A stretch of 64,000 nt of DNA. Source: Oceanospirillaceae bacterium. Its GTDB lineage: Bacteria; Pseudomonadota; Gammaproteobacteria; Pseudomonadales; Balneatricaceae. The stretch lies in NCBI GenBank assembly GCA_013215505.1, contig JABSQZ010000003.1, positions 124,001-188,000 on the forward strand, in the 5' to 3' direction. The position numbers were made by a program, and so were the translations under genes. Below are positions 1 to 8,758 of this stretch, one piece after another; the first letter of the stretch is position 1, and every line of letters starts with the position of its first letter. The notes beneath the pieces were generated by a model. That model searched no databases, was not told the origin of the DNA, and saw only the letters and a program-made list of their open reading frames with translations.

Positions 1-110
1 TGGGGCTATAGATTTTTACTGGCTATTGTGCGGACACAAAATAAAAAGTATAATACGCGCCCCTATGGATTAGGGCTATTCAAAAAGAGATGGACATCAG
101 TGAGGTCATC

Positions 111-356
111 ATGTCATATGTTTATATTATTGCGGGATTAGTAAGTCTGTTAATCTCTGTTTATTTTCATTTCAAGTTAAAAGACCAAGCATCAATTGTA
201 AAGGCGGAGAAGCGCCTTATCGAAACTGGTGCAATAGTTGGTGGATCCTGCGTGCGACATGGCATGGTAATTACAAGTGAAGGATCTCTTATTCCTGATC
301 AAAAGCCTACCGCAAACTATTACTCTCGCCTCCGTAACGTTAGCGCTAGCACTTAA
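111..356 (+). CDS. Small single-pass membrane protein, unknown
   Basis: An 81-residue protein. I chose the ATG at 111 because GAGG about seven bases upstream makes a plausible ribosome site; an in-frame ATG at 90 lacks one. Residues about 3-22 are a hydrophobic segment, followed by a basic soluble tail. A clear terminator follows at 394. I do not recognise the family. It lies in the accessory element just before another unknown membrane protein, but the terminator makes it a separate transcript. Confidence 0.5.
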   Translation: MSYVYIIAGLVSLLISVYFHFKLKDQASIVKAEKRLIETGAIVGGSCVRHGMVITSEGSLIPDQKPTANYYSRLRNVSAST

Positions 357-393
357 CTATACAATTCTACTCTAAGCGAGTAACCATATAAGA

Positions 394-419
394 CCCGATA
401 ACTTTATCGGGTTTTTTTT
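394..419 (+). terminator. Rho-independent terminator
   Basis: The stem CCCGATA/TATCGGG with a short loop is followed by eight T residues. It ends the transcript of the small membrane protein at 111-356. Confidence 0.85.
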
Positions 420-470
420 GATTAATTGTTCATGTAAAAATTCTGCTTTACAATAAGGAGTTAGCCCGTA

Positions 471-2015
471 GTGGAGCTAAAGGACGCGCTCGTTAATTTA
501 TTTTCCAAAAAATCATCCAATTCAATTGAGCCAAGCCATGTGGCATGGGTACCGTGTGTAAGTGGTCATCTTGATTTTGGTTTAATGAAGGTGGGATTAG
601 ACGGATCACAAGATAGAAAAGGGGAGAGAGATGATCCTCACTATACATTAAACTATGCTTCAGAAGGTTCCAAAGGGGGGCATCAGCGTAACATCCTTTT
701 GGAATCATGGGTTGATTGGAAAGATTCTGATGCCGGTGATGGGGTGTTCCGAGTCATCCTTATAGCAAAAGCAAATAAGTCGAGAAGCTTGGATGGGAGG
801 TCACTAGAAGGTCAGATCTTCTTGTATCCTAAGGCATATGAAAAGGGTGGATTAAAAAATATAACATCGCCTCTTCTTCAGGAAATAAGGCACCTTCATA
901 AGACTCTTCATAGTTCAGAGGAAAACGGAATCTCTTGGAGGGAAAAGCAAGAGTATCTGAATACGAATTTCGATAAAATTCACGACGGAGTTAACGTATC
1001 AGCTCCGTTAGGTTTTCCGGATAACTTAGATAACGATACTCCAGTACAGCATCAATATGTAATAGATTTCCGGGTAGCGCATAATGGAATTACTTTTCTG
1101 GAACTGAAGGATAAGACCCATCCTAAAGCATTTCCTATCACTGAAGAGATTCGCTATACGGTTATTCGGCAAGCTTTTTATTACATCAAATATGGTTTGC
1201 ATACACATAAACACCACGAGTTTGAGCGTGATGCGTTAACAACCGTTATCCCAATATTGCCTGAAATAGCAGGTCCCTCTAAAACCATAGGCTCAATTTG
1301 GCTGCAATTGATTGGGCAGTTGAAGCGCGAGCTTGTGCGTATAAAACGAACTCAAAGTATTGCTGAGAATGACCTCCATGTAAATGATATACATACCGCA
1401 GAAGGTATTATTGCGTACAGTCGAACACTTCTTTCGCAGCTTAAATACCATGAGTTTCTGAAAGAGGGTTGTTATTCCCGCGAATTAGAAAGCCTTAATG
1501 GTGTAAAGGCATCGCTTTCTGCTCATGCAAAAGGAGCTTTTGAAGCAACTAAGGTGAAAGAAAGAAAACAGGACGTTGAACGTCATTGGGGAACTTTTTT
1601 CATTGCATTTTTTGGTGCTCTTGGTGTTGGTGTTGCTAACTTTGCAAACATTTATTGGTCTAAAACTAGTGAGATAAATCAAGTAGTTGTATTTACAATT
1701 TTCTGTTGTGTATTATTCACGGTTGTTATTGGGGTAAGGCTAGCCAAGTCATGGTATAAGCAAGTTACAAGTGAAGCTGGGTACGTAGAGAAATTGATTA
1801 AGGAGAAAGGTTTTTTCAATACCAAGTCTGTAATGAAGAAACTAAAGTGGTTGTTCACTGTGGTTGCGATTACAGCTCTAATTCAAGGGTTTTATGATAT
1901 TGCACTCCTTCATCTTCCCTTAGACTGGAAGACCACCTTGGGGGATATAAAAATATCTGATTTGATACAATCAAAGTTCTTTTTAGGAGCTGATAATAAT
2001 ACCCCTCAAGGGTAG
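471..2015 (+). CDS. Unrecognised 514-residue protein with C-terminal membrane segments
   Basis: The start is a GTG with AAGGAG about ten bases upstream, a strong ribosome site that supports a real gene. Residues 1-360 look soluble and mixed alpha/beta. Near residues 375-395, 405-425 and 460-480 there are three hydrophobic segments, so the protein is probably anchored in the inner membrane by its C-terminal third. I see no Walker, nuclease or protease motif that I trust. Its place among nucleases in an integrated element makes a defence or element-maintenance role conceivable, but nothing in the sequence proves it. A stem-loop at 2025-2067 may end the transcript. Confidence 0.8.
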   Translation: MELKDALVNLFSKKSSNSIEPSHVAWVPCVSGHLDFGLMKVGLDGSQDRKGERDDPHYTLNYASEGSKGGHQRNILLESWVDWKDSDAGDGVFRVILIAKANKSRSLDGRSLEGQIFLYPKAYEKGGLKNITSPLLQEIRHLHKTLHSSEENGISWREKQEYLNTNFDKIHDGVNVSAPLGFPDNLDNDTPVQHQYVIDFRVAHNGITFLELKDKTHPKAFPITEEIRYTVIRQAFYYIKYGLHTHKHHEFERDALTTVIPILPEIAGPSKTIGSIWLQLIGQLKRELVRIKRTQSIAENDLHVNDIHTAEGIIAYSRTLLSQLKYHEFLKEGCYSRELESLNGVKASLSAHAKGAFEATKVKERKQDVERHWGTFFIAFFGALGVGVANFANIYWSKTSEINQVVVFTIFCCVLFTVVIGVRLAKSWYKQVTSEAGYVEKLIKEKGFFNTKSVMKKLKWLFTVVAITALIQGFYDIALLHLPLDWKTTLGDIKISDLIQSKFFLGADNNTPQG

Positions 2016-2024
2016 GCTGTTCTG

Positions 2025-2067
2025 GGAGGGGGCGTTTTTCAGTATTGATCTGAAAGCCCCGTCTTCC
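2025..2067 (+). terminator. Possible terminator stem-loop
   Basis: An interrupted inverted repeat, GGGGGC-TTTTTCAG against CTGAAA-GCCCC, follows the stop of the 514-residue protein. There is no clean T run after it, so termination is only suggested. Confidence 0.4.
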
Positions 2068-2607
2068 TAATACTCTTGTTAAGCAATTATCCTTTTTATG
2101 TGCATATGCCTGCGTCCTAGGAATACTATTACACTCAACGTACGTCTTGAATCAATGTCATAATGGGCCGTTGTTATTACAATTTTGTGAGTGTAGTGGT
2201 CGATTAAAAGCTTTATATAGGAATATGGACTTTTGTTTAGGTAAAAATATGTCAGCCCCTATAACGGTGTTTCCTCGCCTGACGTTCCCCCATAGGGGTG
2301 TCGATGGCCTGTGGTTTTACCGATAGTCCCCCCCTGTAAAAGCCCACAAATCTGTACATATATTAGTCAAAAATGCCTCAAAAACACCTCAAATCTACTC
2401 CAGATAAAATACCTATAAATCAATGGCTTATCTAAAGGTTACATCCTAGGTATACCGGCGTCAAATTTCGGCATGATTTGTAGTGTCAATAGGGTATACC
2501 TCTGTGATAGATATCGGAACAACCTAAACCGACTCTCAATAGGGTTGTATTTGTGGTTATGATATGAAACTATCGCTGAGTCTAAACTCTAATGATAGGT
2601 GTTTGTA
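2068..2607. other. Non-coding stretch upstream of the serine recombinase
   Basis: About 540 bases without a convincing gene. It holds one copy (2431-2450) of the 20-base motif that recurs at 3273 and 3386. The palindrome GGTATACC appears twice, near 2450 and 2492, and TCAATAGGG twice, near 2487 and 2537. This is the expected place for the recombinase promoter and possibly a resolution site. No function is proven. Confidence 0.5.
2431..2450 (+). repeat. Iteron-like motif, copy 1
   Basis: The motif TCTAAAGGTTACATCCTAGG recurs at 3273-3291 and, with two changes, at 3386-3405. The three copies bracket the serine recombinase gene. They could be recombinase binding sites or replication iterons. 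Confidence 0.6.
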
Positions 2608-3165
2608 ATGAAAGTATACGGTTATGCACGGGTTAGTACTGAAGGTCAGGATCTGACTATTCAACGTGATGCTCTATTCAAAGCAGGTTGTGATCATGTC
2701 CGGGAAGAGAAAGTCTCTGGGCAGGCTTCAACAAGTGATCGCAGGGAGTTATCTACTTTACTAGAGTTTCTCCGTGAAGGGGATTGTCTCGTCGTTACCC
2801 GTATAGATCGACTAGCACGTAACGTTAAGAATCTACAGGAGATAGTCCACCTACTCAAAGACAAAGGTGTATCACTCCGGTCTACAGAGCAGCATGTGGA
2901 TACCAGTACAGCAGCCGGTAAAGCGTTTTTTGACATGCTCGGTGTGTTTGCTGAGTTCGAAACTAACATCAGGAAAGAGCGTCAGGCAGAGGGGATCGCC
3001 AAGGCTAAGTCCCAGGGTATCTACAAAGGCCGTAAACCTACAGCCCGTGAAAAGTCCGAACAAGTACTAAAATTAGCAGCTGAGGGATTCAGAAGGCAGC
3101 AGATAGCCGATCAGGCGGGGATTAGCATAGCTAGTGTCTACCGAATTCTGAAGGCTAGTAGCTAG
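2608..3165 (+). CDS. Serine recombinase (resolvase/invertase family)
   Basis: A 185-residue small serine recombinase. The N-terminal catalytic domain shows the family signature: YARVST with the nucleophilic serine, then the RIDRLAR block and the GVFAEFE region. The C-terminal ~45 residues form a helix-turn-helix for DNA binding. The ATG at 2608 gives the classical MKVYGYARVST start; the in-frame GTG nine bases upstream is unlikely. Length is normal for a resolvase. It may resolve element multimers or invert DNA. Repeats at 2431, 3262 and 3375 on both sides are candidate targets. Confidence 0.95.
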   Translation: MKVYGYARVSTEGQDLTIQRDALFKAGCDHVREEKVSGQASTSDRRELSTLLEFLREGDCLVVTRIDRLARNVKNLQEIVHLLKDKGVSLRSTEQHVDTSTAAGKAFFDMLGVFAEFETNIRKERQAEGIAKAKSQGIYKGRKPTAREKSEQVLKLAAEGFRRQQIADQAGISIASVYRILKASS

Positions 3166-3261
3166 GTATGTGCTCTTATAATCCGTGGTCGTTGGCTTTG
3201 CGAGTACAGTTGGGTTTGAGCCACTTGTTGATCGAAAACGGTCAATAAGTTGGTGAGGGCT

Positions 3262-3344
3262 AACATGAAAAGTCTAAAGGTTACATCCTAGAAACACACA
3301 AACATCTCCTGATCGATACCTAATCAACACCGGCGCGATTCAAT
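3262..3344 (+). repeat. Direct repeat A (about 83 bp)
   Basis: This block recurs at 3375-3457 with a period of 113 bases and scattered substitutions. It begins with TGAAAAGTCTAAA, includes the iteron-like motif and continues through GATACCTAATCAACA. It lies between the recombinase and the next gene and is non-coding. Confidence 0.8.
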
Positions 3345-3374
3345 TACAGCTTGTAGTAATTAATAGCGGCTACT

Positions 3375-3457
3375 AACGTGAAAAGTCTAAACGTTGCATC
3401 CTAGGACCACACAAACATTTCCTGACCGATACCTAATCAACATCTGACCTGATTCAC
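3375..3457 (+). repeat. Direct repeat B (about 83 bp)
   Basis: Second copy of the block at 3262-3344. A weaker partial trace, TTGTTACGCCTAGGAAAACA, follows near 3480. Tandem copies next to replication genes resemble iterons of an origin or a recombinase accessory site. The stretch 3166-3641 holds nothing else that I can support. Confidence 0.8.
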
Positions 3458-3641
3458 TGAGAGCAGTTGATATATCGAAATTGTTACGCCTAGGAAAACA
3501 ACCATCAACCGCTCAACTTAAAACTATCAAATCCACTTTCATACCTACAATACTGAACTTGATGCTGCTCTCCTGTATTCCACTTCCTGTCTTTCTTCAT
3601 CCATTTTGGGGGGAAAGAGACTGCTATTTATACACAACCAC

Positions 3642-3965
3642 ATGGTGAACTCACTGACTACCCAAAAACGATATTTGACCCGTAGAGCAATTACACAGCG
3701 CATAGGGCTGACGGAAGGCTCTGTACGAACCATAAGCGATATAACCCATGCACTGAGGAGTGTCGCTGAGATTGACTACAGCAGGCCCATGGTTATCCGT
3801 AGAGCTGTTGAAGTGTACGCCCAGTACTTACTTGAACTACACAACAAAGGTCTCCTGCACACTGAGATTGCAGATGTAGATGCTCTGAAAGGGCAAAGGG
3901 GGCGTGGAGCAACCCAGTCTAGCCACTCGGCTACTGCCTGTAATCAATACGAAGGGGGGATATAG
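3642..3965 (+). CDS. Small basic protein, possible ribbon-helix-helix regulator
   Basis: A 107-residue protein if started at the ATG at 3642; a TTG at 3606 is an alternative. Neither has a clear ribosome site, so the start is uncertain. The N-terminal part is basic and could fold as a helix-turn-helix around RRAITQRIGLTEGSVR. A following stretch, SRPMVIRRAVEVYAQYL, resembles the helix pair of ribbon-helix-helix proteins. It stands ahead of the replication-type genes and could be the element's transcriptional regulator. The family is not recognised. Confidence 0.5.
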   Translation: MVNSLTTQKRYLTRRAITQRIGLTEGSVRTISDITHALRSVAEIDYSRPMVIRRAVEVYAQYLLELHNKGLLHTEIADVDALKGQRGRGATQSSHSATACNQYEGGI

Positions 3966-4103
3966 AGATACGACTTTAAGGCTAAACAATGGTATTCCCT
4001 TGCCCGTGAATCTACCCATATCCCCCTCTAGATAAAGCCTCAATGGCACCAACACTCCCCCTGATTTCCCCACACACACTTAATAACGAGAATAATAATA
4101 CTT

Positions 4104-4406
4104 ATGCATACACCAACCGAATGCCCTCACTGGGACGGATGCTCTGCGCCCGTTTGCCCACTAAACCAAACTGGTAATCATCTTAGAGATGAGCCTATCT
4201 GCTATTACGCAATGGAGCTTGTTAAGCCTAGAGCTGACCAAAGGTTCGCTGACAATGATGAGGCATGGCTACTGAAGGCTATAGCCCCGAACTTAGATTG
4301 GCTACAGAAACAGTCTAGAGATATCAAGAAACGCCTAGCTAAGTCTGCCAGAACTCCTTCCAGAATGACCCCTAAGCAACCTACCAATGAGACCGAATAT
4401 GAATAG
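4104..4406 (+). CDS. Small cysteine-rich element protein, unknown
   Basis: A 100-residue protein. The N-terminus has a CPHWDGCSAPVCPL cluster with three cysteines and a histidine, plus a fourth cysteine near residue 33, which could bind a metal. The C-terminal third is basic. The stop overlaps the ATG of the next gene (ATGAATAG), so the two are probably translationally coupled. Its place directly before the primase-like gene suggests a replication accessory role, which is inference only. Confidence 0.6.
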   Translation: MHTPTECPHWDGCSAPVCPLNQTGNHLRDEPICYYAMELVKPRADQRFADNDEAWLLKAIAPNLDWLQKQSRDIKKRLAKSARTPSRMTPKQPTNETEYE

Positions 4407-5292
4407 CGAAGTATCCCTAATCGACCAATTCATAGCCTTTGCCGAGTCAAAAGGACTGCCTCTAGACCAGGTGGATGTTCTTCCGGATGGGCAATGGCAC
4501 AGCTTTAATGACCCTGAAGGGAGCTGCTCAAACAGTAATGCCCGTTACATTTTGTCAGATGAACCCTGGTCTGGAGCAGTAGGTACTCACAGCGGAGGTT
4601 GGCATTGTGAGTCTTGGAGACCTAGAGGTAATTCCAAGTTAACAAGCAGTCAATGGAATGAAATCAAGCAGAAACAAGAGCAGCGAAAAAGTGAGCAAGA
4701 GGACAAGTACGATCAAGCCGCTAGGCGAGCAACCAAACTGTATTCCGGTGCAGTCAGGGCTTCCCCATCACATCCGTACTTGGTTAGAAAAGGCATAAAG
4801 CCTCACGGATTAAAGCAGCATGGTGATGACCTCTTGATACCTATCTACAACTTAAGCCATCAAATCCAGACTCTCCAATTAATCAAGTCAGACGGTACTA
4901 AGAAGCTATTCCCAGGAGGCAAAAAGCAGGGAGGTTTTCACGTCGTTGGAGACTGGACATCGAACTTTAAGCTTTACGTTGCAGAAGGTTGGGCAACAGC
5001 AGCTACGGTTCACGAAATGACAGGAGAGCCCTGCGTCTGTGCGGTGGATTGCGGAAACCTCGAGCCCGCTATTGCAACGTTGAAGGACTGGCTGACACCT
5101 ATTTGGGAGTTTTGTATTGCGGCAGATAATGATTGGGAGACAGCTGGAAACCCAGGGTTAACCAAAGCCTTACTAGCAGCGGCTAAACACCGGACAGACC
5201 TATGGTATCCACCTTTTACTGATGCTGATAAGGGGCTTTCTGATTGGAATGATTGGCACATGAAATATAACCAAGAGACTAGCAATGACTAA
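4399..5292 (+). CDS. Toprim-domain primase-like protein
   Basis: A 297-residue protein. The C-terminal half carries a Toprim-like core: VAEGWATAATVHE (the conserved glutamate), VDCGNL, and the acidic AADND motif expected to bind Mg2+. The N-terminal part has histidine and cysteine residues around 30-70, as in primase N-terminal regions of phage and plasmid proteins. I chose the ATG overlapping the previous stop; an ATG twelve bases upstream is possible. Together with the VapE-type helicase downstream it resembles the replication module of integrated elements and phage satellites. Confidence 0.85.
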   Translation: MNSEVSLIDQFIAFAESKGLPLDQVDVLPDGQWHSFNDPEGSCSNSNARYILSDEPWSGAVGTHSGGWHCESWRPRGNSKLTSSQWNEIKQKQEQRKSEQEDKYDQAARRATKLYSGAVRASPSHPYLVRKGIKPHGLKQHGDDLLIPIYNLSHQIQTLQLIKSDGTKKLFPGGKKQGGFHVVGDWTSNFKLYVAEGWATAATVHEMTGEPCVCAVDCGNLEPAIATLKDWLTPIWEFCIAADNDWETAGNPGLTKALLAAAKHRTDLWYPPFTDADKGLSDWNDWHMKYNQETSND

Positions 5293-5482
5293 CTCAAACA
5301 TGATCAGGCGAGAGGTCACTTTCCTACCTGAAGCTTTTGACATATTGAAAGAAACCCAACGAAGACTGATGGATATTCACCATCGGTCATTTACGAACTC
5401 CGAGGTTATTGCACGAATACTCAGTGCAAGTACCCCTGAAGAAATAGCAAAAACATCAGAACAACCAACACAGAACGTATAG
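5285..5482 (+). CDS. Small ribbon-helix-helix-like protein
   Basis: A 65-residue protein whose ATG overlaps the primase-like stop (ATGACTAA). A short beta-like stretch, EVTFLP, is followed by two predicted helices, the second starting TNSEVIARIL. This layout matches small RHH DNA-binding proteins. It sits between the primase-like and helicase genes and may regulate copy number or bind the origin. The family assignment is tentative. Confidence 0.6.
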   Translation: MTNSNMIRREVTFLPEAFDILKETQRRLMDIHHRSFTNSEVIARILSASTPEEIAKTSEQPTQNV

Positions 5483-5494
5483 AGAATACTGAAA

Positions 5495-6889
5495 ATGAAA
5501 TCACTAATAGAAAAGACTAAAGAATCAACAGCACTAACAGCATTAACAGCAGTAGTCACTCGAGAGGAACTTGCCGAGTTATTCCAAAGTGGAGCGTTTA
5601 CAGCCAATAATGACGATATCCATACACCAATAGATGAAATTCTTGCAGGTAACTACAAGGCGACATCACCATTATCCCTAAGTCAGAGCATAGTTAAGTT
5701 TCCAGAATTGAAGGCTAATGGGAAACCAAAACCGACTCTAGCGAACTTCATCTACCTGATTGAGCAATACGGGATAAAGGTGAGGTTTAATATGATGTCT
5801 AAGGAAATGGACATATATATCCCAGGTACAAAGTGGTCGATAACTAACGGACTAAATACTGCTAAAACACGTGTAGAAGACCTTATGGCCCGGAACGATC
5901 TGCATGTAAGAAGTACCATGGAATTTCTAGCGGCTCATGCGGATAACAATATGTATCATCCAGTGATTGACTGGATACAGAGCAAAGAGTGGGACGGTGA
6001 AGATCGTCTTACCAAGCTACTAGACCTGATTAAGTTCAAGGCTGATGACCCATTTAACAGAACTCTAGTAACCAAGTGGCTGATACAGTGTGTACAAGCT
6101 CTGAATAGTCCTTATGGATACGCTGCTCAAGGTGTTCTAGTGTTCCAGGGTGCTCAGGGAATTGGTAAAACTACCTGGCTGAAGAACCTTGTACCGTCCG
6201 ACTATTCGAGTGAGTGGGTTAAAGATGGTGTTCTACTGAATGTCAGTAACAATGATAGTGTTATGGGAGCTATCAAGCACTGGATCGTGGAGCTGGGCGA
6301 GATCGATGCGACATTCCGGAAGTCAGACATCAGCCAGACCAAGGCTTTCCTGACCAGAGAGCAAGATCATATACGGCTCCCTTATGCTGCTGCTGAGTCC
6401 AAGTTCCCTAGGCAGACTGTATTCTTTGGTTCTGTTAACCCCGCTGTATTCCTATCAGACCCAACTGGCAACAGACGCTATTGGACGGTTCCCGTAGAGA
6501 AGTTGGATTTCCTACCAGAAGAGGATCGCCAACAGCTCTGGGCACAAATCTGGAATATGTTCAAAGTGGATGGTGCTACTGCTTATCTGACCCCTGAAGA
6601 AAGTAAGGCCCTGAACACTGCCAATGAACGCTTTGCTGAGACCGACCCGATTGTGGATTCTCTACAGGAGCAATATGACTTTGAGTGTCAGGACAAAAGC
6701 CGCTTCAAGTTTGTGTCTTCTAAAAACCTACGTGGTGAACTCCTACTACCGGAGACTCCGAAGGAAGCAAGAAGGCTTTCTACTGTTCTAGGTGGCTTAG
6801 GGATTGAGTCCAAGAAAGGCCGTGAGGGTGGCGGAGGAAAGTCAGTTAATGGATACGTAATGCCTCCCCGAATTAATAATTACTGCTAA
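5495..6889 (+). CDS. VapE-family (virulence-associated E) P-loop helicase-like protein
   Basis: A 464-residue protein. The Walker A motif GAQGIGKTT is at residues 219-227. It is followed by the ELGEID Walker B-like acidic segment and a VNPAVFLSDPTGNRRYW block, all characteristic of the VapE/DUF5906 ATPases of phages and pathogenicity islands. Such proteins act as replicative helicase-initiators of the element. It lies 12 bases after the small RHH-like gene and belongs to the same operon. Perfect inverted repeats begin just after its stop (6894). Confidence 0.9.
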   Translation: MKSLIEKTKESTALTALTAVVTREELAELFQSGAFTANNDDIHTPIDEILAGNYKATSPLSLSQSIVKFPELKANGKPKPTLANFIYLIEQYGIKVRFNMMSKEMDIYIPGTKWSITNGLNTAKTRVEDLMARNDLHVRSTMEFLAAHADNNMYHPVIDWIQSKEWDGEDRLTKLLDLIKFKADDPFNRTLVTKWLIQCVQALNSPYGYAAQGVLVFQGAQGIGKTTWLKNLVPSDYSSEWVKDGVLLNVSNNDSVMGAIKHWIVELGEIDATFRKSDISQTKAFLTREQDHIRLPYAAAESKFPRQTVFFGSVNPAVFLSDPTGNRRYWTVPVEKLDFLPEEDRQQLWAQIWNMFKVDGATAYLTPEESKALNTANERFAETDPIVDSLQEQYDFECQDKSRFKFVSSKNLRGELLLPETPKEARRLSTVLGGLGIESKKGREGGGGKSVNGYVMPPRINNYC

Positions 6890-6893
6890 CGTT

Positions 6894-6907
6894 CCAGAAT
6901 GTTCTGG
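6894..6907. repeat. Perfect inverted repeat CCAGAA-TG-TTCTGG
   Basis: A 14-base palindromic site directly after the helicase stop. Related half-sites GTTCTGG/CCAGAAC lie at 6912-6918 and 6934-6940, and GTTCTGGA/GTTCTAGA near 6989-7005. The cluster looks like repeated operator or origin binding sites. Confidence 0.6.
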
Positions 6908-7092
6908 AGGTGTTCTGGAATATTGAACACTTACCAGAACGTTACTAAGTCAGTATTTATAGGCTCTTCAGAGATGTTTGATAGTAATGTTCTGGATGTT
7001 CTAGAGAAATAGTTAAAGTACTATAGATAGTTATTCCGTAGAAGAGTCTTCTAAAGTACAAGAACAACCGGAACAACCGGAACAATAGAACA

Positions 7093-7176
7093 CAGTTCGT
7101 CACCTTGGTATTATCACTAGTGAGGGGATACAGATTTAATTCAAGTCAAGATTTTAGTATGTATTGTGACGAACTG
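7093..7176. repeat. 11-bp perfect inverted repeat flanking 62 bases
   Basis: CAGTTCGTCAC at 7093-7103 is exactly complementary to GTGACGAACTG at 7166-7176. The palindrome TCACTAGTGA lies between them at 7114-7123. The rest of 6890-7297 is non-coding and includes AACAACCGG in tandem near 7063. It could be an operator or a structured leader for the nuclease gene at 7298. Confidence 0.6.
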
Positions 7177-7297
7177 ATTGTCTATTTAGGTGACGATTGT
7201 TTGCCGAAAGAACTGTTTTAAGCCTAGGTTGTTTACGCGCAGATTAGCTGGTAGATTGGATTACGACTACTTAGAACAGTGTAAAGGACCTACAAGA

Positions 7298-8470
7298 ATG
7301 CCACGAACAAGCGGTGCTGATTGGACTGACGATGAGTTGATACTTGCGCTCAATACCTACCAAGAGAACATTCACCAAGAACTGAATAAAAACCATCCGG
7401 CAATTATGCAGCTGAGCGATATTTTAAGAAAAGCTCCAATTAATATTTCTTGGCTAAGAAATGAATCATATAGACCCCCTGACGGGGTTCGTTCACGCTT
7501 AGGGAATTTCCGTCGTCTAGAAAGTGGGGGTGTCACCAACATTCCTAACTCTACAATTTCCATTTGGGAAAAATATAGAAATAAGCCCGTAGAGTTACAA
7601 ACAAAGAAAGAGAAGATTTTGGCTTCTTGGAATGCTAAGCGGCATATTGTGCCATCAGGTGATATACCGTTTATAACAGGCAAAGAATATAAACGCAGCT
7701 ACTTGCATGACCTTTGGGGAGGCTCAAGGCAAAGCGGAATTTCACCGTCTGCTCAGCAGAATGTGATTTTCATTTTTACCGGGGAAAGTGGTGAACAGCA
7801 TGGTTATTCAGATAGGTGGATAGATGGAATATTCAAATACGTTGGTGAAGGTCAGCGCGGGGATATGGAGTTAAAGTCTGGTAATTCTGCGATTCATACA
7901 CATGTTCAGGATGGTAGAGATCTTTTGTTGTTTAAGCAGGAAAGAAGAGGGCATGTAACGTTTCAAGGTCAGGTTGTATGTGCTGGATATAGTGCTACTC
8001 GAGGAAAAGATACCGAAGGAAATCAACGCAAGATACTGATTTTTGATCTTGTACCATGCACCGAATTTGATACAGAAGAGGCTCAAATAGTTGAGGCTGA
8101 AGTTCGAAGGATAGGTGACTTAGATCAACTACGTGAGCTGGCATTACGTTCCGCTAACATGAAACTGCCCCCAAAAGAGAGAAAAGTCTTTAATTATCGG
8201 CGTAGTGCTGCAGTGAAATTGTACGCTCTGAAAAGGGCCAGTGGAGACTGTGAAGCCTGTGCTGTTAAAGCGCCATTCGAAACAGCCCAGGGAAAACCCT
8301 ATCTGGAAGTGCACCATATTAATAAGCTTTCGGATGGTGGCCCTGATCACCCAGATCATGTCATCGCGTTGTGCCCGAATTGCCATAGAAAGGCGCATTA
8401 TTCAAGAGAAGCTGAAGAGTTCAACAACGAGTTAAAGTCTGTTGTTTCCCATATAGAGAAGCAGTTTTAA
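7298..8470 (+). CDS. SRA-like domain HNH endonuclease (McrA-type, modification-dependent)
   Basis: A 390-residue protein. The start at 7298 has AAAGGA ten bases upstream and gives the family-like N-terminus WTDDELILAL; an upstream in-frame ATG at 7190 would add 36 unlike residues. Residues about 128-254 contain an SRA/YDG-like module with GGSRQSGISPS, FTGESGEQHGY and GEGQRGDM. Residues 318-368 form an HNH nuclease with CEAC, EVHHI and CPNCHRKAH zinc and catalytic motifs. Proteins of this architecture cut DNA containing modified cytosine. The expected role is restriction of foreign modified DNA carried by the element. No methyltransferase is present, which is usual for this type. Confidence 0.88.
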   Translation: MPRTSGADWTDDELILALNTYQENIHQELNKNHPAIMQLSDILRKAPINISWLRNESYRPPDGVRSRLGNFRRLESGGVTNIPNSTISIWEKYRNKPVELQTKKEKILASWNAKRHIVPSGDIPFITGKEYKRSYLHDLWGGSRQSGISPSAQQNVIFIFTGESGEQHGYSDRWIDGIFKYVGEGQRGDMELKSGNSAIHTHVQDGRDLLLFKQERRGHVTFQGQVVCAGYSATRGKDTEGNQRKILIFDLVPCTEFDTEEAQIVEAEVRRIGDLDQLRELALRSANMKLPPKERKVFNYRRSAAVKLYALKRASGDCEACAVKAPFETAQGKPYLEVHHINKLSDGGPDHPDHVIALCPNCHRKAHYSREAEEFNNELKSVVSHIEKQF

Positions 8471-8757
8471 TTTGGAGTCAGGTCTTTATCAAGGGCGCCT
8501 ACAATTGTTTGTGTTTTAACGGTGAGATCAATACAAGATGGCCCCTAGTATCAATGACGGTTAGGTACTGCAATAGCACGCTTAAACTCACTGTAGCAAA
8601 AGTGGGTCAAACTGCGACTTTAATGAACAGTGGGAGTCAAAATCGACCACTGTATTCCTAAGCGAAAAATATTTCACCAGGCACATGAACAACAATTGGC
8701 TGCTGTTTTATCTTTTTTTTATTTTTTTTTCATCTTTTTTTCATCTTTTTTTATCCT
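8471..8757. other. Non-coding stretch with T-rich tract
   Basis: No gene is supported here. From about 8707 to 8757 the plus strand is nearly pure T broken by ATC/CATC, including two copies of CATCTTTTTTT. The tract leads directly into the first structured repeat at 8759. The earlier part shows nothing I can interpret. Confidence 0.5.
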
Positions 8758-8758
8758 T

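Noticed and set aside
1-89. Left attachment site at the start of the window
   Set aside because: No match to the tmRNA 3' end or to the sequence near 13363-13430 was found there.
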